A stretch of 64,000 bases of DNA, taken from positions 46,273,501 through 46,337,500 of the forward strand of contig NC_073628.1 in assembly GCF_029407905.1 (NCBI RefSeq), in the 5' to 3' direction. This DNA is from Bubalus kerabau (lineage: Eukaryota; Chordata; Mammalia; Artiodactyla; Bovidae). Numbering within the stretch: position 1 is the first letter of the stretch; every line of letters starts with the position of its first letter. Positions 33,275 through 44,534 of this stretch are shown here, piece after piece. The translations under genes and the position numbers were made by a program. The notes under the pieces are model-generated. The model was not told where the DNA came from and did not search any database. It was given only the letters and a program-made list of their open reading frames with translations.

Positions 33275-33492
33275 CCTTTCCTCAGTCACTCTTTACTAGC
33301 TGTTATTCATCTTTAAGGTCTTTGAGATTAACTACTACTCTCTCAGAAAAACCTAACAGAGAAGTTAGGTCCCCTCATTAAAAACTTCAATATCACCTTA
33401 ATTTTCTCCTACGTGGTGCTTTTTAGGTTAGAAACTGCTAATGTCTGTCTTCCCTGCTAGACGTAAAGTACCTTAAGAAAATTGGGCCAACT
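33275..33492 (+). repeat. L2 LINE 3' fragment
   Basis: 'cctcagtcactctttactag', 'taatgtctgtcttccctgct' and 'agacgtaaagtaccttaaga' match the L2 3' region in order, plus strand. Confidence 0.65.
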
Positions 33493-33964
33493 AGAGGGAA
33501 AGACAAAAATCACTGGGAAGAGAAAGATTAAGCTCAAATGAAATAAGTAATTGGTAAATGAGTAAACAAAAATAAAATTAGAAATAGCATAGATCATAAT
33601 AAAAATGAAAATGCTTGATCAAGAATAATATGGGAATAATGAATGGGAAGCAAGGGTCAGGAAAGACCTTTCTAAAAACCTAATGTTTAAGCTGAGAGAC
33701 CTCAGGGTTAGCATGCTAATATGACTAGGGAAAAGACAACTGAATAGGGATGTTCAGTGAAGAGAGAATGTTGTGTTATTTGATGCAAATGTAATGTTAG
33801 GGAAGCACAGGGATCTTGAAACAATAATTTAATTTACTAGTGCAATTAAAACTGATACCAGTTCTCCAAAGTAGAGTCACAACTTATAATTAACATAAAA
33901 ATATTGAAATACAAGTAATTGGACTTTTGCTTCCAGCCAAAATAGTGAAACAAGGAATAGATTT
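33493..33964. other. Unique or unrecognised sequence
   Basis: A-rich. The motif 'aaagacctttctaaaaacct' near 33,663 suggests an old repeat, but I cannot name it. Confidence 0.4.
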
Positions 33965-34122
33965 AGCTTTCCTTTTTAAAAATTTATGTATTTTTAATTG
34001 AAGGATAGTTGCTTTACAGTAGTGTGTTCTTTCTGCCCTCCATCAACATGACCTTACCATGGGTATACAGATGTCCTCTCCCTCTCAGACCTTCCTCCCA
34101 CCTCCCATCTGAATCAACTGAA
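33965..34122 (-). repeat. L1 3' UTR fragment
   Basis: The plus strand has 'tttttaattgaaggatagtt', 'gctttacagtagtgtgttct' and 'ccctccatcaacatgacctt', then 'ccttcctcccacctcccatc', the reverse of a ruminant L1 3' UTR. Confidence 0.82.
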
Positions 34123-35269
34123 AACCCAGATAAAATATATGAGACAATGCTTTCAAGATACTGAACATGAGGTGAGGAAGGGTAGTGAATTCTAAAAATA
34201 GGAAAAAATGCAAGGTCAATCCCATGATTGCCCCAGTCTTTCCCTTTAAAAAGTTTCTAGGTTGAGATGTGGGGAGTGAGGACACTGCTGGAACCCAAGG
34301 ATGAAGCTGAGAGTCTGAATTGATAGGATGAAGCGGAGAGTCTGGGAGAGCAAAGTGTTTCACATAGAAGAGCAGATGCATTAATAGAGAATTCCAGAAA
34401 TCTTCAGTGGCAGCCCCTGAGTATTTATCAGTGTGAAGAAACCTGCCTGAGCACAGAAAAAGAACTACAAAAAGATAAAAGGGGGCAGTGGTCACTGGTC
34501 AAGCAGAGCCAGGAATAGTGCCTCTTCAGGCCATTCTGCCTGGAGAATATGTAATTCACCAGATTTTGAGTAGAGTACTTGAAAAGATCAGCTGTGGATT
34601 AGCCTTAGATTAAATATCGTTTTGATCTACAAAACAAGACAAAATCAGTCAAAAAGGATCACTCTTCCCATGTAACTTAACTGTGACCTTGGAAAAATCT
34701 CAAGAATATATTTAGAAATATAAAAATGTCCAACATCAATAAGGTAAAATACAAAGTCTACCATCTAATATAAAATACCCAGGTCACTCTGCACAGCAAG
34801 CATACATCCTTTGTAATAATAGGTTCAAGGTTAGCCAAAATTCACAGATATAGATACCATACCATCACCTGTGGGGTCACTCAGGAATACTCAACATGGC
34901 AAATTTAAATGCGGGAATACCAAATACATAGTGTTCCCTCAGGCAAATCTTTGGAAAAAGAATATTTTTCAATGTAAAATATAATTTTGCTATCAGAAAT
35001 AAAGAAATAAATATCCAGGCATATGAGTCTATTTCTAGCAAATATACTTTTCACAAATGAAAGTTAAATAGTTATTTTCTCAGATACACAAAACCTGAAA
35101 AAGTTTATCATTACCAGATCCACACTGCAGTAAGTGTTAATGGAGGCTGTGAGGCAGAAGCAAAGCAATACCAGATGGAAGCATACATCTATACAAAAGA
35201 ACGATAATCAGTGCAAGGGAGACTCTCTGGGTAAGTATATAAACTTTTTCATATTATTTATATCTTCTT
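34123..35269. other. Old or unrecognised sequence
   Basis: 'gaaacctgcctgagcacaga' and 'cagatccacactgcagtaag' hint at an old L1-related fragment on the plus strand, but the evidence is too thin to call. A minus-strand frame at 34,085-34,495 has no recognisable product. Confidence 0.35.
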
Positions 35270-35282
35270 AGTATATAAATTG

Positions 35283-35544
35283 GGAGAAGGCAATGGCACC
35301 CCACTAGAGTACTCTTGCCTGGAAAATCCCACGGACGGAGGAGCCTGGTAGGCTGCAGTTCATGGGGTCGCAAAGAGTCGGGCACGACTGAGCGACTTCA
35401 CTTTCACTTTCATGCATTGGAGAAGGAAATGGCAACCCACTCCAGTGTTCTTGCCTGGAGAATCCCAGGGATGGGGGAGCCTGGTGGGCTGCCGTCTATG
35501 GGGTCGCACAGAGTCAGACACGACTGAAGCGACTTAGCAGCAGC
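35283..35544 (+). mobile_element. Bov-A2 dimeric SINE with TSD
   Basis: Two Bov-A monomers (35,283-35,400 and 35,420-35,540) are joined by the TTCACTTTCACTTTCATGCA linker, with a short CAG tail. The duplication AGTATATAAATTG is at 35,270-35,282 and 35,545-35,557. It is near consensus, so young. Confidence 0.97.
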
Positions 35545-36041
35545 AGTATATAAATTGATACTTTGAACAAAAATATGAATAATGTAGTGTGGAGTTTATA
35601 GCATATGTCAAACACCACTGAAATGCTATGACACATCAAACTTTTGTCATTATTATTATTCTTGTTATGGTGACCTGTGATACTACTATTGTAATTGTTT
35701 TAGGCACATGAACCGTGCCCATATAACATGGCAAATTTTATCAATAAAAACTGTGTATGTTCTGAGTGCTCCACTGACGGACCATTCCTGCAACTTTTCC
35801 TCTCTTCTTGGGCCTGCCTATGCTCGAGAAAAAACAATGTTGAAGTTAGGCCAGTTAGTCATTCTGCAATGACCTCTAAGTGTTCAAGTGAAAGGAAGAG
35901 TTACACATGACTCATTTAAACCAAAACCTATACATAATTGAGCTTAGGGAGGAAGGTACATCAGAAAACCAAGATAGGCCTGGAGCTGGGCCTCTTGTAC
36001 TGGTTAGCCAAGTTGTAATTGCAAAGGAAATCCTCTTTTCT

Positions 36042-36208
36042 TTTTAAAAAATTTTTTAATGTACTTGGTTGCATCGGTTCTTAGTTGTGGCACACGGGCT
36101 TAGTTGCCTCATGGCATGTGTGATTTTAGTTTCCCGACCAGGGACTGAACCACAGCATCCTTTGCATTGGAAGGCAGATTGTTTACCACTGGACCACCTG
36201 GGAAGTCC
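36042..36208 (-). mobile_element. tRNA-Glu-derived (CHR-2-type) SINE nested in Tigger
   Basis: The minus strand starts GGGACTTCCCAGGTGGTCCA, with GTGGTAAACAATCTGCCTTC and 'ggttcagtccctggtcggga' (box B), then 'ctaaaatcacacatgccatg' and an A-rich tail (36,038-36,060). It lacks the Bov-A body, which separates it from Bov-tA. Confidence 0.9.
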
Positions 36209-36400
36209 CAGGAAATGTTCTTGAAGGAATTAAAGTTTTGAGAAACAAAGTAGCCTAACTGCTGATATGCAGGAAGTTTTAATGGTCTGAATAGAGAATC
36301 AAACCAATGTGTTCCCTTAGCCAAAGCCTAACTCTTCAATTCTATTGAGGCTGAGAAAGGTAAGGAAGCTGCAGAAGAAAAATTTGAAGCTAGCAGAGGT

Positions 36401-36609
36401 CCCAGGTGGCAATGGTGAAGAATCTCTTGCCAGTGCAGGGATGGAAGAGAGGCAGTTTGGATCCCTGGGTCAGGAAAGTTCCCTGGAGAAGGAAATGGCA
36501 ACCCACTCCAGGATTCTTGCCTGGAGAATCCCACGGAGAGGAGAGTGGTGCGCTACAGTCCATGGGGTCGCGTACAGCCAAACACAACTGAGTGTCTGAG
36601 CACACACAC
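36401..36609 (+). mobile_element. Bov-tA SINE nested in Tigger, with TSD
   Basis: Complete Bov-tA with an A-/CA-rich tail (CACACACACA). The flanks AGCAGAGGT (36,392-36,400) and AGCAGAAGT (36,610-36,618) are the target duplication with one change. The Tigger sequence continues smoothly across it. Confidence 0.93.
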
Positions 36610-37205
36610 AGCAGAAGTTATCAGTCCATAAGATTTAAGAAAAGAAGCCATCTCTATAACATCAGAGTCATAAGTGAAGTAGCAAGTGCTAAGGAAAAAA
36701 AAACTAAAGCAAATTGTCCAGAAATTGTAGCTAGAATAATTAATGAAGTTGGTTGCACTAAACAATGGATTTTCAATGTAGATGAAGCAACCTTCAATTG
36801 GAAGAAGATTCCATGTAGGACTTTCATAGGTAGAGATGAAAAGTCAAGGGCTGGCTTTAAAGCTCCAAAAGACAGACTGACTCTCTTGGTCAGATGACTT
36901 CAAGTTGAAGTCAGTATTCATTTACTACACTGAAAATCACAGGCTCCTTAAGAATTATGTAAATCCATTCTGCTTGTGCTCTCTAAATGAAACTACAAAG
37001 CTGGGCTGACAGCACATCTGTTGACAACATGGTTTATGCATATTTTAAGACCCTGCTGAGACCTACTGCTCAAGAGAAAAAAAAAAATCCTTTCAAAATA
37101 TTACTGCTCATTGACAATGCAGCAGGTCACCCAAGAGCTCTGGTGGAGATGGGATTAATGTTTTCATGTCTGCTGACACAGCATCTGTTCTGTAGCCCAT
37201 GGATC

Positions 37206-37905
37206 AAAGTGATGTCTCTGCTTTTTAATATGCTGTCTAGGTTTGCCATAGCTTTCCTTCCAAAGAGCAAGCATCTTTTAATTTCATGGCTGCAGTCACC
37301 GTCCACAGTAATTTTGGACCTGCAAACAGGTTTCTCAGGACACAGATAAGGTGCTTTGTAATTCCATCTATTTCAGAATTTTCCACAGTTTGTTGTGATC
37401 CACACAGTTAAAGGCTTTAGCGTAGTCAATGAAGCACAAGTAGATGTTTTTCTGGAATTTCCTTGCTTTCTCCATGATCCAGTGAATGTTGGCAATTTGA
37501 TCTCTGGTTTCTCTGCCTTTTCTAAACGCAGCTTGTACATCTAGAAGTTCTTGGTTCATGTAATGTTGAAGCCTAGCTTGAAGGATTTTGAACATAACCT
37601 TGCTAGTATGTGAAATGAGAGCAATTGTTTGAACATTCTTTGACATTGCCCTTATTTGGGACTGGAATGAAAATTGACTTTTTCCAGTCCTGTGGCCACT
37701 GCTGAGTTTTCCAGATTTGCTGTTACAATGAGTCCAGCACTTTAACGGCTTCATCTTTTAGGATGATGTTTTGTCAGAACACTTCACTATGACCCAGCTG
37801 TCTTGGGAGGCCGAGAATGGCATGGCTTGTAGCTTCATTGAGTTATGCAAGTCCCTTTGCATGACAAAGGTGTGATCCATGAAGGGGCATAAACTGTAGT
37901 ATATT
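37206..37905 (-). mobile_element. BovB LINE, internally deleted, nested in Tigger
   Basis: Three BovB segments lie in minus orientation: 37,206-37,335 (region of LLFNMLSRF on the opposite strand, near the 3' part), 37,370-37,740 (reverse transcriptase: AIIsHTSKVMFKIL-type, DVQAAFRKGRETRDQIANIH, then CFIDYAKAFNCVDHNKLW), and 37,741-37,890 (5' part before the endonuclease). Large stretches between are missing, and the 3' terminus CTGAACTGAA is absent. It is a deleted copy of what was once a long insertion. Confidence 0.85.
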
Positions 37906-38028
37906 GTAAACATAACTGGAACGTGCACTGGGAAACCAAAAAATTCACGTGACTCGCTTTATTGAGATATTCACTTTATTGAAGTGGTCTGGAACAAAAC
38001 CCACAACATCTTCAAGGTATGCCTGTAT

Positions 38029-39085
38029 AAGTATTACAAGGAGATTAAAGATGTGTGTATAGGTATGTAGGTGACTTTGTGTTAAAAGTCATCCTTAAAT
38101 CTGTCCCTCACTGCAATCCAGTATCTAAATGATGGGCTTCTCTAACTTTGAATGACCTTATGTAATATTTTGCTTTGCTCTAATTGCTTTCACTTAGCCT
38201 TCTCCCATTTTCTGCAGTGCCCAATTTAGTATTTTGCATATGGTAAGTATTAGAGAGTTCATAGTTAAGTTCAGTAGAAGTAAGCTCCTAGAGGGAGTTA
38301 TTTTCCCCCATGAATAGCAATGATGGGACTTGAAAAACAAAAATGATTTGTTAGAAAAATCAAGTTAATTCAAAGGTCAAGGAATCTAAATAACTTGGAA
38401 ATAAAATCTAAATAGTTAGACATCCACTCTCACATAAACCAATTCAGACCTTGTATCTGCCTTTATAGTTTATATAGAGGGAGATTTATTTTTATACTAA
38501 GCAGCCATTCATTTAGAATGTGTACAATTAGGGAGATCAAATAAACATGCTTTTCAAATGGTACAAGGCAATAGCTATTGATATACAAATTAACTTTCCC
38601 CTAACCCTGAAGACACTGTTAGATGTAAGATCTTAATAGCATGCAGATTTACAGACATGAGTCCAAACCTTTATTACACAGTTGGTATGTCTGTACTACA
38701 GATGTGATGTGCCCTGCGAATGAGCCCTGGCTGTCTGGAAAAAATGCTGCTCTCTGGCCAACCTGGGGGCAGAGAGCCCAGAGCTTCCAAATACACCTGA
38801 TGGTAACTTTAATCATCAACATCTCTGAGCCATTTTTTTCTTTTGCTTTCCTAAGATTATTTACACTGAGAAAATAGAGGTAGTTATGCATATTTTAAAA
38901 ATCTACTTATGATTGTTATACACTCAGGGATGGTGCCAGATTGCAGCTACTGAAACAAGACATGACCATTTGCCCAATGACATGTCATAGATTCCCATTC
39001 TCTCAGACTTGAACAGACACTGCCAAAGTAGCGACATTTCTTAGGGAAGATTTATGAGGGTGAAGTCAGAGAATGAGGACAGGAA
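38029..39085. other. Unique or unrecognised sequence
   Basis: Open frames on both strands at 38,641-38,891 overlap each other and show no known domain. No repeat is supported. Confidence 0.4.
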
Positions 39086-39087
39086 AC

Positions 39088-39262
39088 TAATATCAACAAT
39101 CTGCTGGGCACTGTGCCAGGCTTGTTATGGATGCTCTATTATATAGGGCTTACAACATGCTGTAAGGTAGCTATGATTAACCCCATTTTATGGGCAGAAA
39201 AACTGGGGCTATGAAACATTAAACCACTTGCCAAATTCACAAAGCAGCAAAGTATTATTATT
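39088..39262 (+). repeat. MIR SINE
   Basis: 'ctgctgggcactgtgccagg', 'ttatggatgctctattatat', 'taaccccattttatgggcag' and 'aaaaactggggctatgaaac' follow MIR order clearly. Confidence 0.9.
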
Positions 39263-39957
39263 TAAACTGTGTTGTATGACTCCATAGGGTTTCCATCATA
39301 CTATACAAACTCTCCGACAGAAAGCTCCAGCACAGAGGAAAAATTAATGTTTTCATATTATTCAAGAAGCATAATTCAGATCCAAATTCATATCATGATG
39401 TCACTGAGGACTTCATGGAAATATGTCTCTTATGCTGCTTTTATTTTTTTTAATGGTAAATGCCATGATTCTGCTTCTCAAGAAAAGAAACAATAGAATC
39501 AGAAACAATATGCAGAATATATTTGTAAAGAATAAATCACTCTGAGCAAAACTAATTACTTTCTTTCTTCCAACAGAATTGCAAGGCCAAAAGATAATGG
39601 AAGTGCAAAAGACACAATCTATCTTGATTACTAATATAACAAATAGTGTCTCTTAGACATTAACCAGCACAATTAATTGAAAATAGTCTCAATCTCGAAT
39701 AAAAACTGACTTCAAAGGAATGAAAGGTCAGTGTCCTATAATGTCAGGGGCCAATGTGGGCCGCCTGCCTCACCCAGCCCCAACTGCCATTTGTAATGGT
39801 TCTTGTAGAAGCAGCAATTGTCTGGAATGATAAAGCAAGATGAAACCATCTGCCTAGTGCTGGTTCTGCCTTTCTCGGAGACCCAAATTGCATTAGATGA
39901 GGATAAAAGTGGAGTGGAGGCATGGAGAATTTACACACTAGCAACTGTAAAACAAAT
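39263..39957. other. Unique or unrecognised sequence
   Basis: No gene or repeat is supported. 39,949-39,957 is the left target duplication of the next SINE. Confidence 0.4.
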
Positions 39958-40180
39958 ATATGGTGGTGGTGGTGGTGGTTTAGTTGCTAAGTTGTGTCCA
40001 ACTCTTGTAAACCCATGGACTGTGGCCTGCCAGGCTCCTCTGTCCACTGGGATTCTCTAGGCAAGGATACTAGAGTGGGTTGCTGTTTCCTTGTCCAGGG
40101 GATCTTCCCAACCCAGGGATTGAACCCTCATCTGCTGTGTTGCAGGCAGATTCCTTACTGACTGATCCACCAGCAAATTT
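39958..40180 (-). mobile_element. Bov-tA SINE with (CCA)n tail and TSD
   Basis: The minus strand is a complete Bov-tA with its tail grown to (CCA)n (plus strand GGT at 39,961-39,979). The duplication AAAACAAAT is at 39,949-39,957 and 40,181-40,189. Confidence 0.93.
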
Positions 40181-40189
40181 AAAACAAAT

Positions 40190-41107
40190 GTACAATGATT
40201 CAGGAAAGAAGCATATAAAACCACCTGGGAGAGCCATTGTAACCTCATTACTGAATTAAACTGATTTTTGCAACATAATCTGAAGAAATAATTTATCAGT
40301 CCGAGTCAGTCTTGAAAGCATAGGAAAAGGAACCACTGGGATAGAAAGTGACAAATTTTAGACGTAGCAAGGCTCAGTAACCTGTCCAAGGACGTACAGT
40401 CATTCAGGGGTTGAGAGAGAACTAATGCATGGATATGTCAGTGTCTCCTGATTTTTAACCAGCTGCCATCTATCCGCTCATGTCACTCTGTGTAAAGATG
40501 ACCAAGCTTCACTCACAATTCTCTACCTTCTTTATGCCAGACTCTGCTAGGCCTCATAAATCAAAAGGGTGACCTGGGGTGGTTGGTAGGACAAATGTGC
40601 ACAACCTCCTGTAATGAGGATAATCAGAATCTACAGAGTGGTGAATAGACAGCTTCCTGCTTTCTTTCTAGGAACCTGTGGTCTCTTTTGAAGAAATAGA
40701 TCTTGGTTTAATCAGAAGGCAAGAAGATCCATCTGCAAAGCACTTGTTGGGCCTCTAGCCAGGACAGAGAGTGTCAGGCTTGCCAAAGTGGTCACACTCT
40801 CAGGCTTATTCTAGGAGGCACCCTCCTCGTTAAGATTCTGTACAGAAGAACCATTTCAGCTACTTAGGGCACGACAGCAGGAGCATTCCTCATAAATCAG
40901 GCAGAGCAAAGAAGCCTATATTTGCTGTTGAGAGATGAAAAAATATATATATATATATATATAGATCTCCCAGGATGTAGCTTCTATTCGCCTGGGTTGA
41001 ACATAGGCCAACTCACCAGGCAAAATGTGAAGTCTACAAAATGTTCTTCCATATACCTGAGATAGGATTTTGTCAATGAGTGTGATAGACTGAGACTACT
41101 ACAGCTC
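40190..41107. other. Mostly unrecognised; MIR-like trace and (AT)n
   Basis: A weak MIR-like block ('gctcagtaacctgtccaagg') lies at 40,370-40,430. An (AT)n microsatellite is at 40,941-40,962. No gene is supported. Confidence 0.45.
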
Positions 41108-41236
41108 CTGGCAGAGGAAATGGCAACCCGCTCCAATATTCTTGCCTGGGAAATCCTGTGGATAGAGTAGCCTGGGGTCTATAGTCCATAGGATTGCAAA
41201 GAGTCAGACACAACTCAGCAACTAAACACAACTACA
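41108..41236 (+). mobile_element. Bov-A body fragment
   Basis: 'gaggaaatggcaacccgctc' to 'aaagagtcagacacaactca': only the Bov-A body, 5'-truncated, with diverged ends. Confidence 0.87.
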
Positions 41237-41239
41237 GCC

Positions 41240-41714
41240 CCAGATCAATGCCTTTCAAAATTGTGCAGATTGAGAGTGCTCCAAAGAATATTATTAATAT
41301 TTCTTATAAAAGAACATGAAAGATTATGCTTTGTTATCAAACCATGTAATTTTCTACCAAAGCAGATATTGTTTTGTACTTGAGTTCAGTGTTAATATAT
41401 AATGGCAGATGGCAATGGTTTAAGAAATATGAAGAGAAAATGAAAAGATAAGAATGTCCCACAAACCTCGAAAGTTTGATACATTTTTCTGAAAAAAAAA
41501 ATCATTTTTCCATCTTAGCAGAAAGATGCATCACTTTACATTCTGCGTATGCATATTATTTGAGTAACACTGCTTGGACCTAGGAAGTGCTTAACTTGTA
41601 AAAATCCTACTCCAGGATTTAAACTTTGTTCACTCTTAAAAGAAATCTATTAATGATAGCCTCTCTGAGTTTGCAGTCCACTCATTCTCTTCAGTATCTC
41701 AAGGTAGATAAAGT
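41240..41714. other. Unique or unrecognised sequence
   Basis: No gene or repeat is supported. Confidence 0.4.
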
Positions 41715-41719
41715 CTCTT

Positions 41720-42142
41720 CTAATTTTTTTCCAAATTTTTTATTTATTTTATTTATTTCAGCTGTCCTGCTTCTTCGTTGTTGTTCATGCTTTTTTTCTA
41801 GTTGTGGCGAGTGAGGGTTCCTCTCTATCTGCAGTGCTTGGGCTTCTCATTGTGGTGGCTTCTCTTTTTTTTTAAATATGAATTTATTTATTTTAATTGG
41901 AGGTTAATTACTTTAAACACGCGTGTACCTGTGGTGGGGGCTTCTCTTGTTGCAGAGCACAGGCTCTAGAGCACGCGGGCTTCAGTAGTTGCGGCTCCCG
42001 GGTTCTAGCGTGCAGGCTCAATATTCTAGTACATCAGCTTAGTAGCTCCGCGGCATGTGGGATCCTCCTGGATCAAGGATCTAACCTGGGTCTCCTGCAT
42101 TGGCAGGTGCATTCTTTACCACTGAACCACCAGGGAAGCCCA
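41720..42142 (-). mobile_element. tRNA-Glu-derived (CHR-type) SINE, split by a short L1
   Basis: The minus strand starts GGGCTTCCCTGGTGGTTCAG, with GTAAAGAATGCACCTGCCAA, then the CHR body 'gaacccgggagccgcaacta', 'ctgaagcccgcgtgctctag' and 'tctgcaacaagagaagcccc', and an A-rich tail near 41,730-41,790. It lacks a Bov-A body. An L1 end is inserted at 41,867-41,930. Confidence 0.88.
41867..41930 (-). mobile_element. Very short L1 3'-end insertion in a SINE
   Basis: Read on the minus strand, 'aaagtaattaacctccaatt' and 'aaaataaataaattcat' followed by poly(A) is the extreme 3' end of a ruminant L1. Flanking AAGAGAAGCC...CCAC copies (plus strand 41,852-41,866 and 41,931-41,948, differing by a small indel) are its target duplication. 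It is only about 64 bp long. Confidence 0.85.
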
Positions 42143-42144
42143 TT

Positions 42145-42878
42145 TCTAATTTTAATACAGTTTTTCTGCTGCTGCTTCATTGATCCTAGATAAACATTTC
42201 TGGATTGTTTGACATCGCAACATTTTTTTTTCTAGAAATAACTATTTGTGTTATCTTAGTATGCAGCAATGTGACATGTCTCTTTCGGAGTCCACGTCAC
42301 CTTTTAGTGGAGAGTATGGAGAAGGATTTTCTGGTAGAAACTTCATAAGTAAGGGTTAATGTTTAAGACTAATCCTTTTCTAGCTAACTGCAAACATGAT
42401 GACAAGGACAGAATCCTGTTTACAAATAACTGTGTATCAGAAGACAGTTAAAGTCCTCTCTCAAAGAACACTGAATCTCACCAACTTTGAAGCTTGGAGC
42501 ACATTTAAGAATTCAAAAACATTGAAAGTATTCTCTAGAATTCATGTTCTCCGAGGCTTGCATTTATTTGGGCAAAGTAAAGTTTTCCAAAGAGGAGAAC
42601 TGCTCTCTAGATTTTCCATGGGCTCCACACATACCTCAGACTTGTTTCCAAATAGACCCTACTTCCCTTATCATCATCACAGTTTACTGAACTCATAAAC
42701 ATATGAAAGGAGCACCTTCTCACTAGGACCACCAATCTTCTTACAAGGAGATTATAAATATCATTAGTAGGTGTTGGTACTGCTGAGCTTGACTCTGAGC
42801 TCTACCAAACACTTTTCTAAAAAAATATTTTACTGGATATGTTGTAGGATTTCATGACATATTGCATTATTTCCTAGT
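42145..42878. other. Unique or unrecognised sequence
   Basis: No gene or repeat is supported. A frame at 42,396-42,698 has no recognisable product. Confidence 0.4.
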
Positions 42879-42890
42879 GATTAAACCAAT

Positions 42891-43114
42891 CAATATGTGC
42901 TAAGTCTCTTCAGTCATGTGCGACTCTTTGTGACCCTATGGACTATAGCCCACCAGGCTCTTCTGTCCATGAAATTTTCCAGGCAAGAATACTGGCATGG
43001 GTTGCTATGCCCTCCTCCAGGGGATCTTCCCAACCCAGGGATAGAATCTGTGTCTCTTACGTCTCCTGCATTGGCAGGTGGGTTCTTTACCACCAGCGCC
43101 ACCTGAGAGGCCTT
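42891..43114 (-). mobile_element. Bov-tA SINE with TSD
   Basis: Complete Bov-tA, minus strand. The duplication GATTAAACCAAT is at 42,879-42,890 and 43,115-43,126, extended one base to the left by a shared T. Confidence 0.95.
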
Positions 43115-43126
43115 GATTAAACCAAT

Positions 43127-43465
43127 ATGTTCATTTTAATCTCAAATCAAACACCCCTTGGCCATTGAATCCTTACCAAACCTACCATGTGCTTCTAAAT
43201 CTATTCTGTGACTCTCTCGCACTAATCACACTTGCAGCTGCTATTCTGTATATAAACATCACAGATATGCAAGTACCATCAGATTACTTTCTCTTACAGG
43301 CTATTGTAAAATATCGAGTATAGTTCCCTGTGCTATACAGCAGGTCTCAAGTATTGTTAGAATAGGACTCTGTACTGAGCTACACACCACTGCATGACCA
43401 GGATCTAGCAGAGTGCCCAGAACATATTTGGCATTGAAAATATGTTGAATAAATGGTTTTACTGA
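43127..43465 (+). repeat. L2 LINE 3' fragment with a short L1 trace
   Basis: 'tctgtgactctctcgcacta' and 'agtgcccagaacatatttgg' to 'atgttgaataaatgg' are L2 3' blocks. Between them 'agtatagttccctgtgctat' (43,317-43,345) looks like a piece of L1 3' UTR. Confidence 0.65.
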
Positions 43466-43567
43466 AATCTCTGGAGAAGTATGTGTCAAACACTTTGTTA
43501 TCATATTTCCACGTTCATGAAAGGAATTCCAGAAGAACTTTGTCTTAACTCATCATGTCCCCTAGAA

Positions 43568-43750
43568 AGTGAATGTGAAAGTGAAGTCACTCAGTCATGT
43601 CGGACTCTTTGCAACCCCATGGACTGTAGCCCACCAGGCTCCTCCATCCATGGGATTTTCCAGGCAAGAGTACTGAAGTGGGTTGCTATTTCCTTTTCCA
43701 GGGGATCTTCCTGACCCAGGGATCGAACCCTGGTCTCCCACACTGTAAAA
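43568..43750 (-). mobile_element. Bov-tA SINE, partial head
   Basis: The minus strand starts inside the tRNA-like part (GGGAGACCAGGGTTCGATCC) and runs through the Bov-A body to TTCACTTTCACATTCACTTT. Confidence 0.9.
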
Positions 43751-43754
43751 CTTG

Positions 43755-44500
43755 GTGTTAAATCTCATTTGAAAACAAACACAAAACAGATGAATTGAAT
43801 AAAGAATATATGGTATGTATATACAATGAAATATTAGTCATAAAAAGAAGGAAATAATGCCATGTTCAGCAACATAATTGGACCTAAAGATTGTCATACT
43901 AAGTGAAGTAAGTCAGAGAGAAAAAGACAAATATCACATGATATCAGTTATATCTGGAATCTAAAAAATGATACAAATGAACTTATGTACAAAACTGACT
44001 CATAGACTTAGAAAAAAACTTACGGTTCAGTTCAGTTCCGTTCAGTCGCTCAGTCGTGTCTGACTCTGTTACCCCATGAATCGCAGCATGCCAGGCCTCC
44101 CTTGTCCATCACCAACTCCCGGAGTTCACTCAAACTCATGTGCATCGAGTCAGTGATGCCATCCAGCCATCTCATCCTCTGTCGTCCCCTTCTCCTTCTG
44201 CCCCCAATCCCTCCCAGCATCAGGGTCTTCAATGAGTCAACTCTTCACATGAGGTGGCCAAAGTATTGGAGTTTCAGCCTCAGCATCAGTCCTTCCAATG
44301 AACACCCAGGACTGGTCTCCTTTGAGATATCAAAGGGGAAAGGAGGGAAGGATAAATTAGGAGGTTGATATTAACATATATACACTCATATATATAAAAT
44401 AGCCAACAAGGACCTACCATAGAGCACAGGGAACTATATTCAATATTCTGTAACAACCTATATGGGAAAAAAATCTGAGAAGGAATAGATATATGTGTGA
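43755..44500 (+). mobile_element. L1 3' end, split by a BovB
   Basis: 'cagatgaattgaataaagaa', 'atgaaatattagtcataaaa' and 'aagtgaagtaagtcagagag' (ORF2 end), then after the BovB 'aaaatagccaacaaggacct', 'gcacagggaactatattcaa' and 'ggaaaaaaatctgagaagg' (3' UTR), plus strand. Confidence 0.87.
44031..44325 (-). mobile_element. BovB LINE 3' end nested in L1
   Basis: The minus strand reads the last about 290 bp of BovB (MLGGIGGRRRRGRQRMRWLD, GITDSMHMSLSELRELVMD) to GAACTGAAC. Target duplications are not obvious. Confidence 0.92.
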
Positions 44501-44534
44501 AAGTGTGTTAGTCACTTAGTTATGTCCTACTCTT
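44496..44534 (-). mobile_element. Bov-tA tail fragment fused to BovB
   Basis: 'agtgtgttagtcacttagtt' followed by 'atgtcctactcttt' is the reverse of the end of a Bov-tA/Bov-A body. It runs straight into BovB at 44,535. Confidence 0.7.

Larger units (their letters stand above)
35870..37205 (+). pseudogene. Broken Tigger1-like transposase gene
   Basis: A start-like segment MTSKCSSERKSY lies at 35,870. After the first SINE there is a stretch of the N-terminal DNA-binding region. After the second SINE comes the DDE core entry FNVDEATFNWKKIPCRTFIG, with DEKSRAGFKAPKDRLTLL after it (36,770-36,895). Further on LLLIDNAAGHPRALVEMG contains the second catalytic-region Asp motif. A stop after LLVR and a frameshift before FKILLLIDN break it, and the BovB at 37,206 removes the join to the C-terminal part. 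Family role: cut-and-paste transposition. This copy cannot act. Confidence 0.88.
35635..38028 (+). mobile_element. Tigger1-type DNA transposon (pogo/Tc1-mariner) with three nested insertions
   Basis: The 3' end reads 'ctttattgaagtggtctgga' and closes with 'aaggtatgcctgta' (about 38,012-38,026), the Tigger terminal inverted repeat. A TA follows, consistent with Tc1-mariner targeting. The left inverted repeat was not found, so the 5' end is eroded. The interior is Tigger1-like throughout, interrupted by a CHR-type SINE, a Bov-tA and a rearranged BovB. Confidence 0.9.

Noticed and set aside
34085..34495. 136-codon minus-strand frame
   Set aside because: No family resemblance, and part of it overlaps an L1 3' UTR fragment.
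36590..36900. Host gene derived from a Tigger transposase
   Set aside because: The frame is stopped and shifted, and is interrupted by SINEs and BovB, so there is no sign of domestication.
38641..38891. Overlapping frames on both strands as a possible small exon
   Set aside because: No recognisable product, no convincing splice sites, and both strands are open, which points to chance.
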